A program made the position numbers and the translations under genes. The notes under the pieces are model-generated. The model ran no database searches. It had not been told where the DNA came from and saw only the letters and a program-made list of their open reading frames with translations. DNA of 64,000 nt from Quercus robur (taxonomy: Eukaryota > Streptophyta > Magnoliopsida > Fagales > Fagaceae): contig NC_065541.1 in the NCBI RefSeq assembly GCF_932294415.1, forward strand, positions 31,480,790 through 31,544,789, read 5' to 3'. Shown piece by piece: positions 51,862 to 63,664 of the stretch. Position 1 is the first letter of the stretch. Each line of letters opens with the position of its first letter.

Positions 51862-52160
51862 CAGTGCCGGTTGAACCTATAGGCCATTTAGGCCACCGCC
51901 TAAGGCCCCCACTTGTAAGAGGGCCCCCAAATAGTAATAATATATTATATAATATTGCTTTCTCATCTTAAAAAAAAAAAATTAAAAAAAAAAGCCCGTT
52001 TCTCACATTGGAGTGACATGAAGGCTAATGCCATCACCATATTTTTAGGCTAATGCCATCACCTTAATTGAAAAAAATATTTGAATTTATAATTAAATAT
52101 AATAAAAGGCCCCGTTTAAAGCTTTCGCTTAGGGCCCCCAAATTCGTTGAGCCGCCCATG
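51862..52160. mobile_element. hAT-like miniature element
   Basis: 299 bases starting CAGTGCCGGTTGAA and ending TTGAGCCGCCCATG (imperfect inverted repeats), flanked by a perfect 8-bp duplication CTCATAGT (51,854-51,861 and 52,161-52,168). Conserved GGCCCCC blocks near both ends. Internal direct repeat GGCTAATGCCATCACC at about 52,022 and 52,050. Confidence 0.9.
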
Positions 52161-54118
52161 CTCATAGTGGCTGTTAGAAAAGAATTTGGTTAAGTGTTCT
52201 GGAATGGATTAGCATATGTTAAGAAGTGGGTTAGTAAAAAATCAGGTAACCTAGCAAGTAGCAACTCACTTTCGACTTAAGTCAAACACCTTTTTTGGGT
52301 GAGCAAATTTTTTTTCTCCAAGAAATCGTTATAGATTCTCTAGATAAACTGTTTTGGCTTATACGAAATCATCATCTTTTAGAATCCCTTAAGTGTTTCT
52401 AAGCAATTTCTTAATTAGGTTGTGTATGTTTGGTGTGTTTGCACGGATAGCTTTTGGCTATTTATTTATATAAGAATTTTTAGTGGGTCTTATTGTTTAT
52501 TCTTGAAGGAACTTTATATTTGGGGAATAATGAGTTAAATTTGAAGTGAAATTTTGGCATAGATGGTTTAAGTTAATCATTGGTGATTCATTGGGACAAC
52601 GGTGAGTTATATATTTAAGATAAAGACAGATTAACAGAAAGCGTGAAAGAGATATGTTTTTGAAGATTCATATAATTTCATTTCTTGATTACAACTGGCC
52701 CAAAAATGAAATAGAAAACCATATAGGGTGGAACTTATATTAACTAGAGCTGTCATGCATTTTATAAATACAAGTTGGCGAACATATATATAGAACCATA
52801 AAATAGAGGCATTCATCCAAAAAATCAGAACATAATAGTCAATAGAGGGGGCAGTTGGGAGTAGTTTATTTTATATGAAGGAGCATTAACAGTATTACAC
52901 TTATTATTTGATGGTGGAAGGTGGATTAGTGCGCCAACATGTGCATTTATGTCCTAAAAGAAGCTCTCGACTCTTGTGTGTGGGATTCTATTTCTCTTGT
53001 TAGCTTGGGTAGTTGGGTTGGTGATTCTAAAATCTAAATCAGAAAGAAAAGGAATTAGTAACTATAAAATATCCAAAATTAAACTGTTGGAATTCGCTCA
53101 ACAAAATTAGTGTTTTTTTTTTTTTTTTTTTAAAAGAGAATTTTAATTTATAACATCCATTTTTGATGATAACTCTTTATTATCAGAACAAGATACCAAT
53201 TGATTTTTTGTGTAAGTGAGGATTGAACTCTAAATCTCTTATTCAACAATTAGAAATTTTACCAGTTGAACTAACTAGAATCTACAAATTAATGGTTTTT
53301 AGAGTTTTGTTTTGGTATGAATGTCATTTGGCTAGAACATATGTTAACAATTTGTTGTACTTTAACTAATTTCCACTTGCACTTATAATTTTGCAAATGA
53401 GATACAAATACAACATAAGATTGTAAAAAGGACGGTGAGGATGTCCTTTCAGTAGGGGAAAAACAAAATTAAAAGAGATGTTGTGATATATTCTTATTCT
53501 TCACCAAAAAAAAATAAAATAAAATAAAAAGAAGAAGAAGAAGAAGAAGAGAGAGAGAGATGTGATATCATAAATGATTATATACTAGGAAACCATTTTA
53601 ATGTTTTATTATCACACAATGGTCGACGAAGCAACTTTTCCATTTCTACACGTGACCATCTCAGTTACATACAGATACAGCCTATAAGTATTATACAACA
53701 AATTAAAATATCATTCAGATTAGAGCACGCCATTTAGGTCCACATTTGCAGCTTAATTAAGCCTTTTTTTTCTTCTTCTTACTTATTCCTTCTTAAATAT
53801 CTCAAGTTCACCTTCTCAAAAAAATAAATAAAAACTCCAAGTTTTTCACCTCACTTTCATCCATACGTAAGATATTGCATTTCTGACTGTTTCCTGTTTG
53901 CTTCTTAATTTAACTTAAGGCCTATAACCTTTCACATGATCAAATGTATAAAAAAAAATTGATCTTATGGGTGTTGTTGATATTTTCCCATATTATTTCA
54001 AGCCCTCTGTTTTGACATGATCTTAAGGTTCGATCATTTTTAAGTTTACAATTAGTACTCACAAAACTCTATTCACATTCTGAAAGTGACCATTTAAAAA
54101 GGTTTATTGGTTCGACAT

Positions 54119-54319
54119 AGTGTCCATTTGGCATGATTAATTTTGCCAACTTATTTTACTATTCAGCTTAATTTTACTGCTATTCATGGTTTCCACTGCA
54201 TTTTTTGGTACTATTTATGGGTCACACTATACTATTTCAGCTAACTTTTACCTTTATCTATAGTACTTTTAACAAAAAGTTTTCAATTTCAGCAGAATAG
54301 GCGGATCCCAAACAGACCC
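54119..54319. mobile_element. Miniature element, relative of 18,626-18,824
   Basis: Begins near TGTCCATTTGGC and ends CCCAAACAGACCC. The interior CACTGCATTTTTTGGTACTA and GCTAACTTTTACCTTTAT closely match the element at 18,626. Ends are approximate. Confidence 0.7.
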
Positions 54320-54704
54320 ATAAGCAATGAGAATCATTTTAGGATGATTGCAACTTTAAAACTTAAAAAAAAAAAAAAAATTATGCAGGAATATTATACA
54401 AAGCTTAAAAAACCCTATATATGATGAGTATAACAATATTAAAAAAAAGGGGGTTAAATTACCATTTACCTCCCATGGTTGGTCATGTCACAATTTAGTT
54501 CACAAAATTTCATTGGTTACATTTATCCCCCTTAAGTTTGAAGTAATATGAATCCAGTTAAAAATAAGCATTGGTCATATACGTGAAATGAGTGGGTGGA
54601 ATTTTTAATGGTGACTTGAAAAAATACCATTAAAACTATGGACAAAATTTAGTTACAAAATTAGCTATAGCTTAAAGTTACAACATTATTCAATAACTTT
54701 TTAT

Positions 54705-55025
54705 TAGAGGTGAATTTTGACAAATCCATCATTGAATTACATTTTCTTCTTATATCTTCCATGCTTGCAAAAATTTTAGAAAATTAAATATCAATAATTA
54801 TGTCATCAATAAATTGTTTAAATTGCAAGTTTAAAATTATGCATAAAAAATAAGTTTATAGATTATATAGTAAATAATATTCGATTAGCACAAAATTTTA
54901 CATGTGTATTAAGAGCGTAAAGTACATGCAATTCAACCATTAGATTTTCAAAATATTTAATAAAATTAATTTTTTTAAAGGAAGTTGTAGTCTTAGGCTA
55001 CAGTCAATTTTGTAGTTAAACTTTA
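54705..55025 (+). repeat. Dispersed repeat, copy 2 (uninterrupted)
   Basis: Aligns with 18,485-19,015 through TTTTGACAAATCCATC, AAAATTATGCATAAAAA and a closing GTAGTTAAACTTTATCC. It has no insertion at the point where copy 1 holds the miniature element, so it serves as a related empty site. Confidence 0.75.
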
Positions 55026-55567
55026 TCCTAAAACTATCATTTCTACTATTTTTTAGCTGGAAAAAGTTTAGATGCAACCAAGTTTGGAGCTATCACCCTC
55101 CAATCTGTTATGTAACTATTGAAGAGATCATCCACATATAATTTTAGTCACATGATTTTTGAATGAGTCATGTGATTTGTTTAAATAATACGCATAGATA
55201 GTCCTATAAATCATCACGAAGTGGGTCAAAGGAGATTTCTCCAAGCTGATTTGGAGCTAATCTTTGTCCTAGTTAGCCCCTTCTCTCTCTCTTTATCTTA
55301 GAATGTCCCTCTAAAACTTCTCTTTCTCTCTAATAGTTTTTCGTTCATTGATTATGGCTCCACATTTGGGAATACTCGACTTGAATTTGGTTGGTGTGAG
55401 GTTGGAGTTGGACTCAATCTTTGATTGGGCTATGTCACTAGATCTTTTGCAGGGAATGAGCCATCACTTATGGCAACAAGTGGATGTGGTTTAGGTTTGG
55501 GGAGTTCCTTAAATGTTTTTTTTCCCCTCTTTTTGTGGTTGTGATGGGATTTGGTTTTGAAGTCCTT

Positions 55568-57135
55568 TGATGATGACCACTGTAATGGGCCATTTTTGTA
55601 ATGTTAGGCTGAGCTGCCTCTTACGGTATTTGGCCCAAATGTTCTGAGTAAGGGAGTCGGGACCGGTCCAATTGTAACTCACTTTGGTCTGGCTTGTGCA
55701 CAAACTATGCCCCGTTCGCCAGATTTTAATTACAGACCCATGGCAAGCAGAACCACTGTGAGTAAGTTATGGCAGACAGATATAATAAAGATGATATAAG
55801 AAACACAGTCACTACTTTTAGCCACAATAAGTAAAAGTGAGCAACGAAAGGCTCTTTGTACACAGAATAAGCTAAGTGAAGAATAAAAAGAATTAGCAAA
55901 ATCAAAGCATTAGTCTGCCATGCTAAGTAATACATGGGGTTGAAACCAAGAAGGGAAAAAACCGTTCCCTCAACGTGAGTAATATCAGAGAAGAAATTAA
56001 TTGCTTTGAGAGAACAGGCCTAAATGGTCTATGCCCAAATACAGATCTTTTGCCTTTTATAGAGAGCAAGGCTATTGAGGGAGAGAGGAAATCAACCTAT
56101 TGGTGCATGCCTGCCGTTCTAAACTCTCTGTTTTTCTTTTCCTCTCCTTCCTACTTCCTAGTTTTCTTTTTCTTTTGTTTTACTTCCTTTCCTTCTCCAT
56201 GTTTATTTCTAGGTTATGCTTTTCTCTAGAAATTCCTATTACTGTGATTTTTCCTCCCTTTTTCTCAGTGCACAGCAAGGGGTCCTTTATACAGCCTACC
56301 GTGATTGGTATTTACTGTTTTAGCCCTTAACTGCCTTTGTCTAGTGTGGATGTCCTTACCGACCACTTACTGGTCGTCAGTGGTTCAGCCACCACTACTT
56401 ACCTGTGCTGGCCGTGCCGCTCCCCTCTGCCAGACAAAGAAGGCTATTTTGTTTGTTTGCTTGCTGTGCCTTTTTCTACCAATTGCAGTGTCTATGCTCT
56501 CTCTCTCTCTCTATCTCTCATGGCATGCACCTGGTGGTTCCAACTCATCCTTACTTCTTTTGGGTAGCATGTCACCCCAATAGGACATTTCCCCCAAAAG
56601 AACCTAAACAAGAACCCATAATAGGTTTTTTTCCTCTCCTCACCGCCAAACCATGCCCTCTGACCCATGACCCACCACTTGGCCTTTTCTTACATTGTTT
56701 GTGGGCTTCTGTGTCTCATTTCCCTCTTGGGCATCCTTGGCTCATTTGTTTTCCTTGGGCTTCTTCGGTCCTTTTCCAATCCTGCTTTCCCATGGGCCTT
56801 TACTAACTCTCTTGGGCTTCCTTGACCCAATTACTTTATACCTCATCCTTGGGGCTGATGGATCTTCCCTTAGCCCTTTACTTTCTTTATTTGCATTACT
56901 TTGGGCTTGCTGTGGCCCATTCTTGCTTTCCTACGTATTGCCCATGGGTTTGCTTCTTCTCTCTTTCTGGACCCATTCAAGCCCGTTTGCTTCCTCAGGA
57001 CCCACTTTATGAGCCCGTGAACCAATCATTCCTACCACTTGGGCTCAATGGCTTTTTCTTGCTTGCTAACTTTAGTCTGCCCGTGTTGTTGGGCCTTTTC
57101 TCTTACTGGGCTTTGTCAAAAAATGAGCCTCAACA
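55568..57135 (-). repeat. 3' LTR of Tat-type element 2 (tentative start)
   Basis: On the minus strand it starts TGTTGAGGCTCATTTTTTGA after the purine tract and may end near TCATCATCA at 55,568-55,575. A TATA box (TATAAAAGG, minus strand, 56,061 to 56,053) supports promoter function and orientation. The far boundary is a guess because the partner LTR is outside. Confidence 0.6.
56053..56061 (-). promoter_or_regulatory. TATA box in LTR of element 2
   Basis: TATAAAAGG on the minus strand, about 1.07 kb into the LTR, where a U3 promoter would be expected. Confidence 0.5.
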
Positions 57136-57544
57136 TTTAGCCCCCTAAGCATATGAAACGTTTCTGCGGTTTATATGCGAATAAAAGACTTTTCTGCCTT
57201 CTTCTGTCTTTTTTTTTTCTTTTCTTTCGTAGGCTTTTTCGAACAATGGTCCCCAACTCATGTGTATTTCTTTTCTTTCTCGTTATGAACAGTGTTGTCT
57301 CTTCGAATTTCCCAATTTGGTGGTTATTCTGAAGTGCAGCCTTGCTTCATTAATTTCATTCCTTAATCGGTGGCTGACCCATCGCCTCCCTTCACTTCGG
57401 TTTTAATGATGTTGATATTTAAAGAAGTCTCCCTTCATATTTCAACCACTTTCTCCTTTTCCCACACAAACGCCTTTTCCATTCCCCTTCCTTCACCGCT
57501 TCTTCAAGTATTTTCGCCCATTTGTTCCGATCAGCCGTCACACT

Positions 57545-60500
57545 ATGACACCGGCGAAAGGTCAGAGCTCTTCCCGCCGTAAGGGGAAAGATGTTGTTTT
57601 CGATCCTCCTACTACCCATGATGAAGGCGAGGAGGTCGTGTACTCCGAGCCTGACTCTTCCGACGAAGAGGAGGTGCAGCGTCCCTTTGACAGTGAATGT
57701 GACCCTCTAATAGATCCTTGGTACGATGTCCACTCCCATTTTCCAAAGGTCCCCGACGATTACACGCCGCCGCCGCCAAGCTGTGTGTGGCTTACTCTCT
57801 GCCATCGCAACACGGAGGCTCCTTGGGCACCATTAGCTTCTTCGATTCCCGATCTCATCATTTGCCAAGGCACTTTGCTCCTAATGCCTATTCATTTTGA
57901 GTTTGGGTCAAGCATGGCCTTGGGTTGGAAGGAGTGGGTAGATAAAGAGTTATCCGATACGAGCTTCATGGGTTTACTATAACGGGCTGGCGTATTGAAG
58001 GCCATTGTTATGTCCCGCTGCTTGTCCAACTATAGGGACCTCTTCAATCTCCATCATCTAGTCCGCTGGTGGTGCATTGCCACCCACACTTTCTTCTTCT
58101 TCTGTGGTGAGATCATCGTGACCCTGGAGGACATGGCGAATCAGCTTCTCTTGCCCATCCTTGGCGATGTTGATCCTGGCTCTTTAGAGTTTTCTCCGAA
58201 GGAAGAGGCCGTGCAGGCCAAGTTGAAGAAAAGAATGAGTGGGAATGCCAAGTTATCGTATTGGTTTTGTTCTTCTTCCAAGTTTTTTGCCGCTGCTCGC
58301 TGTGCGGCCTTCATCACTTTTTGGCTCTGTAAGTTCATTTTTGGTTCCCACCTCCATTATGCTGTGAAGCCTTTGTATTTTCGTTTTGCTATTAAGATAT
58401 CTGTCGAGGTAAGTTTGCCACTGGGCCCTATGTTCTTGGGACATTTGTATGTACAGTTAGATATCTTGTGGAGCGATTAGGACCAGGCAGGCTTCTGCCA
58501 TATAGTTACTTCTTTTGTTTATAGTACCGTCCTGTAGCACCTGTTATATGAGTGTTGCACCAAACATTTGGCTAAGTGTAGACCCTTCCGCTTTGCTAGG
58601 GAAAAGTATCAGTCTTGTCTGAGAGCTATTACTGATTTTTGTTTCAGATTCGAGTCTGAGTTTTTGTTGGCTTACCATTGGTTTGGTTTGAAGCCAATTT
58701 ATCATCTTGTCTTAGAGTTCTTTGATAAAGGAGTCGGATTCTCTTGGAGAGCGTATAGACATTTGGGTGCAGGCTATACATGCGTCGATTCTGTGATGGG
58801 TCAGTTTGTTGATACGACTGGAACTACCACCCCACTGGTTGGTTTTAAGGAGAGGGGGATTACCTATTTAGCAGCTACCAATGCTAGGTGGCTGCCTTAT
58901 CTGGCGAACGAGGGAATCAGGTTTGTGCATTATCCTGCTAATCAGGTTAGAAGACAATTTGGGCTAGACCAGGACATTCCTGATGACCTCTCTTCTCTCA
59001 TGAAGTCTCCTACTTCTGTTAGACTGTTTCTATGGCATATTGCTTTTGATTTCTGCAGGTAGCACTTTACTTCTGTTACTGTTCCAGGCTCATTGAGGGA
59101 AGGCTTTAGCACCCTTGCCATGCACGGATACTGGCAGGCCGTAATGACTTCTTTTGAGCAAGAATTGCTAGGTCGCCGTGGCTTTTCCCTTATTCCACCC
59201 GATGGACTCGGTATGGTTATTTCAGCTAATCCTTGATTGCTTCTTCCTTCCAAATCCGTGTTAGCCTATGCCAGGAAGCAAGGTCGGTCCGCCATCCTTG
59301 AGTGGGATGAGGAGGGTGGAGGGTGGTATTGGCATGCTAGTGATTACCCTCCAAGTTGGGAGAAAAAGGTAAAGATTACAAACCTTTCTACACCGGGTAA
59401 GAAGGGTCTTGCCAAACCCAAATCCTCCACAAAGGGTGGTGAGGTGGTGCCTCTTAAGAGTGACCTTCCTCCCATAAGCCGTATAGCTTTAAAGGGTTCT
59501 CCTCCTTCTTCAGCCCGCACCCGTTCTAGTGCACGCCCTACTGCCAGCAAGCCTAAGTCTACTGCTCCACGGCCATCCATAGGTGCTCCTCCTTCCAGCA
59601 GGACACGGTGCAGCAAGAGAAAGACATCCCCTCATCCTACGCCCACCACTGAGCGGAGAGTATGTTATCTATAAATCCACTTTGTCTTTTATACATATGT
59701 ATTTTAGCTTTCCTGTGGTTAACACTTGTATGCTTGTTGGCTCTTCTTCTTCAACCTTGTCTTCTGCTTTCTTTTCTTTTGTAGTCTAAGTATAAGGAGA
59801 ATACATCTGCCACCCATCCCATATTACTAGATGAGCCCAAATTTAAGGTACAACTCCTTCCTTCCATTTTCTTTACATTTCCTTTGCCACATACCTTTAG
59901 CCGTGTCCCTTCTCTTTTCTTTTTATCATCTAGTTACGGCTTCCTCTGTTCCTCATTCTTCCTCATCACTTTTATCTTCCATGATGAGCCTGAGCCTATC
60001 TCCATTTACTGTCCCACAGCCGAGGAGCTTTCTACCTGCATGGGTATACCCATGGAGGGTTTCTTTGAGGGAGCTGATATTATGTTTGGGACCATAGCTT
60101 CTGCCTTTTCAGTTGTTGCATAGGGAGTTTCTGTCGAGGCTCCCATCCCCTCCCTTAAGCCAGTACCCATGAAGGGTACTCATACCGAGGGGGTTAGTGA
60201 GGACACTCCTATTTCTGCTGAGACACCTATTCCCCAAAAGGGGGCCATTCCTCCTGCTACCCAGACTGAAGTTGCTTCACCTTCCACACCTCTTGTCATC
60301 TCCACCAGCAACCCCTTCGCAACTCTATCTCAGGCTGTGAAAGATGGTTCTTCTTTGGTGGTTACCCCTTCTTCCATCCTTAGTTCCGCCAATCGTGGGC
60401 TTGATGCGGACTTGTCCTCCGAGGGATCTGAGGACGTTTTTGAGGATCCTGACGATGAGCCCATCATAAAAAAGAGGATTTTTGAGTCTGATGAGGGGGA

Positions 60501-61568
60501 GAGTGCTGATTCTAAGACTGAATTCATGGGTATGTGCCTTTTCCTCCCTTTTTTTGTTATCTCTTTATATATATATATATATATATATATACTTGTGTCA
60601 CCCTTTTGCTACAGTTTCCCTTTACTTAGTATATTCATTCTTTTAATTGCAGAGACCTTTAAAGAGCCAAAAGTTGCAGCAGATACATGGATGCCTATAG
60701 CTACTTCTCTTGCCACATCTACGACACCTGTTTCTGCCATTCTCGCAGCGCTAGCATCTGCCATTCTAGTTTCTACCACTACTACTACGCCCATTTCTGC
60801 TACTCTCATAGTGCCAGCATCCGCCATTCCAGTTTCTGCCACTGTTATAGCACCAGTTTTTGCCATTCTTACAGCCCCCATTCTCATGAGTCCTGGTGAG
60901 TTTTCTCCTCTCCTGCCTCATTTATTTCATGTGAGTTCATTGCTCCTAGATCATGGTTTCTCAAATTAAGTCTCATGCTCCTTATTAGGTCCATTGCCTA
61001 CTGTCTCTTCTCAGTTTGAGGTGGGCAGCAGTTCTGCCACGATTTCTAACCCTGTGAGTGAGGCAGCAGCCTTCTTTGCACAGTTTGATCAACCTGAGGT
61101 TAATGACCTCGATCCTGCAGACTTCTAGGGTTCTGGCCCTCCTTATGTGGACTTCCATGGCTTCAAGGTCCCTAGGATTGCGTTTCCCATCTAAAGGCAG
61201 TTTACAGTAGCCGAGGCAACTTCATGCAGGGATTCCGCCTCGGTCGTTCTACCAGGGAGCATTTCTTGAAGCTGCTGGGGAGCATAATGAATGACATTGA
61301 GTATAACTTTGTTGATACTGTCTCCTCCGAGAGGATCCTGTAGTGGAGAGCTATGGTTCAGGAGCTGGTTAGTGTTGGCTTTGCTGTGGAGTTCATCCTA
61401 GACCATCTCCGTGAGATTGCCCGAGCCTTCTTCATGAAGAAGGTTCAGCCTACTGTAGATGCCATAGACACACGGATTGAGACTTTGAGGAAGGAGGTGG
61501 TAGACTTGGAGGGTCGTCGTGAACGTCTTCTTGCTAGTATTGATGGGTCCAGTCGCTTTGGAGACTAG
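57545..61568 (+). pseudogene. Antisense gene-like unit of Tat-type element 2 with plant mobile domain
   Basis: Opposite to pol. It begins MTPAKGQSSSRRKGKDVVFD with an acidic stretch (EPDSSDEEEVQ). Near 58,010-58,450 is a plant mobile domain (PMD, aminotransferase-like): LVRWWCIATHTFFFFCGEII, VTLEDMANQLLLPILGD and AAFITFWLCKFIF match its characteristic blocks. A basic, serine-rich region (59,400-59,660) and an alanine/proline/serine/threonine-rich region (60,180-60,900) follow. It ends with a coiled coil (IDTRIETLRKEVVDLEGRRE) stopping at 61,568. GT...AG intron-like intervals include 59,660-59,784 and 60,530-60,652. PMD proteins occur both as host genes and in transposons. Some breaks; treated as a fossil. 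Confidence 0.78.
60567..60590 (+). repeat. (AT)n microsatellite
   Basis: About 12 TA units inside an intron-like interval of the antisense unit. Confidence 0.9.
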
Positions 61569-61572
61569 CCCC

Positions 61573-63070
61573 TTATCTTTGGGCTTCGTTGATGTAGTTC
61601 CCTTCCTCTTTTTTTGTTATTTTCCTTCTTTTACTACCCCACCTAGACAATAGTCCGCCATTGATGGGATCCATTAGGTCCTTGCCATCCATTTGGGCTA
61701 GACGATAATACCCACTTGGGTGTGCTTCTCTTATCACAAAGGGTCCCTCCCATTTTGGTGCAAACTTAAATGGTCCTACCATACCTTACCTGACATAGTC
61801 CGCCACTTTTAGTACAAGTTGTCCTTCCTCGAACGCCCTCTCTTTAGTCATCCTGCCATAGGATTCTGTCATCCTTTGTTTGTATCTGCGGCTACGCTCT
61901 TGGGCTTCCTCTCTTCTTTCATCAAGCCCTTCCAGATCTTCACACCTTTTTGCCGTAAAGGCTTCTTCCTCTTTTTCCTTTTCTTGTATATGCATAACTC
62001 TCAAAGATGGATCCATCACTTCTACTAGGCTCACTACCTCTGTCTCGTATACCAAGGAAAAAAGGTGAAAATCCTGTGGCAAACTTTGGTGATTTTCTGT
62101 AAGCCTAAAGGGCGTCTGGCAGGTGTGTTGCCCATCCTCCTGTATATTCTTGTCGCATTTTACTGATGATCTTTATGAGGGTTTTGTTCATCGCCTCTAC
62201 TTGTCCATTTCCTTAAAGGTAATAGGGTGATGAACGATGATGCTTGACTTGGTAGAATTCCAACATTTTCCTTACTTCACTGTTCATAAAGGGTGTGCCA
62301 TTGTCGCTGATAATCCTGTGGGGTACTCCAAACCTCACAATTATGTTTTCCTTGATGAAGTTTGCTATTGCTCCTCCTGTGGCTTTATGGAGTGGTACTG
62401 CCTCTGCCCACTTAGTGAAGTATTCCGTAGCCACTAGGATCCATATGTATCCATGCAACGGCAGATTAACTGGCCCCACCAAATCAAGCCCCCAAGTGTG
62501 AAAAGGCCATGGGGTGACCATGCTATGCAAGCTCTGCGGGTGAGTGTAAATCAGGTTGGCTTTTACTTGGCAACTGTGGCAGTTTTTCACAAATTTTGTC
62601 GTGTCTCTCTTCATGGTAGGCCAATAGTTGCCCATTTGCAGCAGGCATCTACAAAGCTTTTTCTTTCCCTGGTGATCCCCACATTCACTTGAGTGCACTT
62701 CCTTTATCATATCTTTTGCTTCTTCAGGACCTAGACACCTTAAGAGATCTCCATCATACCTTTTCTTAAAAAGAACTGTGTTATGCAAAGAGTACCATGT
62801 TGCCAACCTCTTAAGTTTGTACCTTTCACTGTGCTTTTGTGGCAGGATGCCTTCTGCTAAGTATTGCGTGAATGGACTTCTCCAGTCTTCACTGACGAAC
62901 ACAGCATAACTTTCCTCTCTGTTTGCCACAAGCTGGCAGGTTTCACAGTGGGTTTGGACTTGATCTGCGTCTTTTCCCATGCTTGGCCAGTAGAAGCCTG
63001 CCCTCTGAAGTCTGCAGTAAAGGCTGACTTCTTCGCAGGACCTGCAAGTCTTGTCATGTACTTCTTTCAA
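61573..63070 (-). pseudogene. Integrase region of Tat-type element 2
   Basis: Zinc-binding region (VHSSECGDHQGKKKLCRCLL, NYWPTMKRD, CHSCQVKANLIYTHPQ), core (TWGLDLVGPVNLP, RIISDNGTPFMNSEVRKML) and C-terminal part (FAPKWEGPFVIREAHPSGYY) that stops at 61,573. The region next to 63,070 holds a related zinc-finger-like repeat (CRSCEE...CETCQ). Fossil part. Confidence 0.88.
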
Positions 63071-63076
63071 CTTTCT

Positions 63077-63664
63077 CTAGGCCTCCTCCTGTCCTATGCA
63101 TCTAGACAAGGCCCCACCTGGTATCCTGCAATACAATTCTCCTCTTATCATGGCATAGCCCTTCAGTATCTTTAGTTCTGCGGCATCTTCCTCCTTTACC
63201 AGGGCCTCCCTTATGGGAATCCGCCTATCTCCTTTGCATTGTTCCTCTTGGAATCTCTCCTTCAAAGTCTCAATGATAGATTCCTTCCTCTTGCCGACTT
63301 CTATCCTAGTGCTATCCCCTTCGAAAATTATTTGTGAGCCTAACACAGCCAGCGCATCTGCGAATTGGTTTTCGTTTCTTGGAGCGTGTTCTATTTCGAA
63401 GGTTGAAAACTTCTCCTCCATCTTCTGGGTCATTGCTCTGTATGGGGCTAGGCTGGGTTCCTTTAGGGAGAAGCTCCCTTTGGCCTGGCAGACTACCAGG
63501 CTCGAATCACCCATTACCCTTAAATGCTTGACTCCCATTTCAAGAGTCGTGGCCAACCCAATTAGATAGGCTTCGTATTCTGCCATGTTGTTTGAACAGG
63601 GGAATTCCAGTTTGAATGATAGCGCCACTGCCTCGTCTTCTTCATGGTACAAAACTACTCCCAT
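63077..63664 (-). pseudogene. RNase H region of Tat-type element 2
   Basis: The archaeal-type extra RNase H of Tat elements: GVVLYHEEDEAVALSFKLEF, NNMAEYEAYLIGLATTLEMG, VMGDSSLVVCQAKG and NQFADALAVLGS are visible. Fossil part. Confidence 0.88.

Larger units (their letters stand above)
52169..55567. other. AT-rich intergenic stretch with repeats
   Basis: No gene supported. Contains poly-T near 53,110, a GAA/GA tract near 53,530-53,560, a miniature element (54,119-54,319) and the uninterrupted copy of a dispersed repeat (54,705-55,025). Confidence 0.55.

Noticed and set aside
56100-57148. Several overlapping plus-strand frames of 76-133 codons
   Set aside because: They lie in the LTR of Tat-type element 2, are hydrophobic C/T-rich translations, and have no recognised domain.
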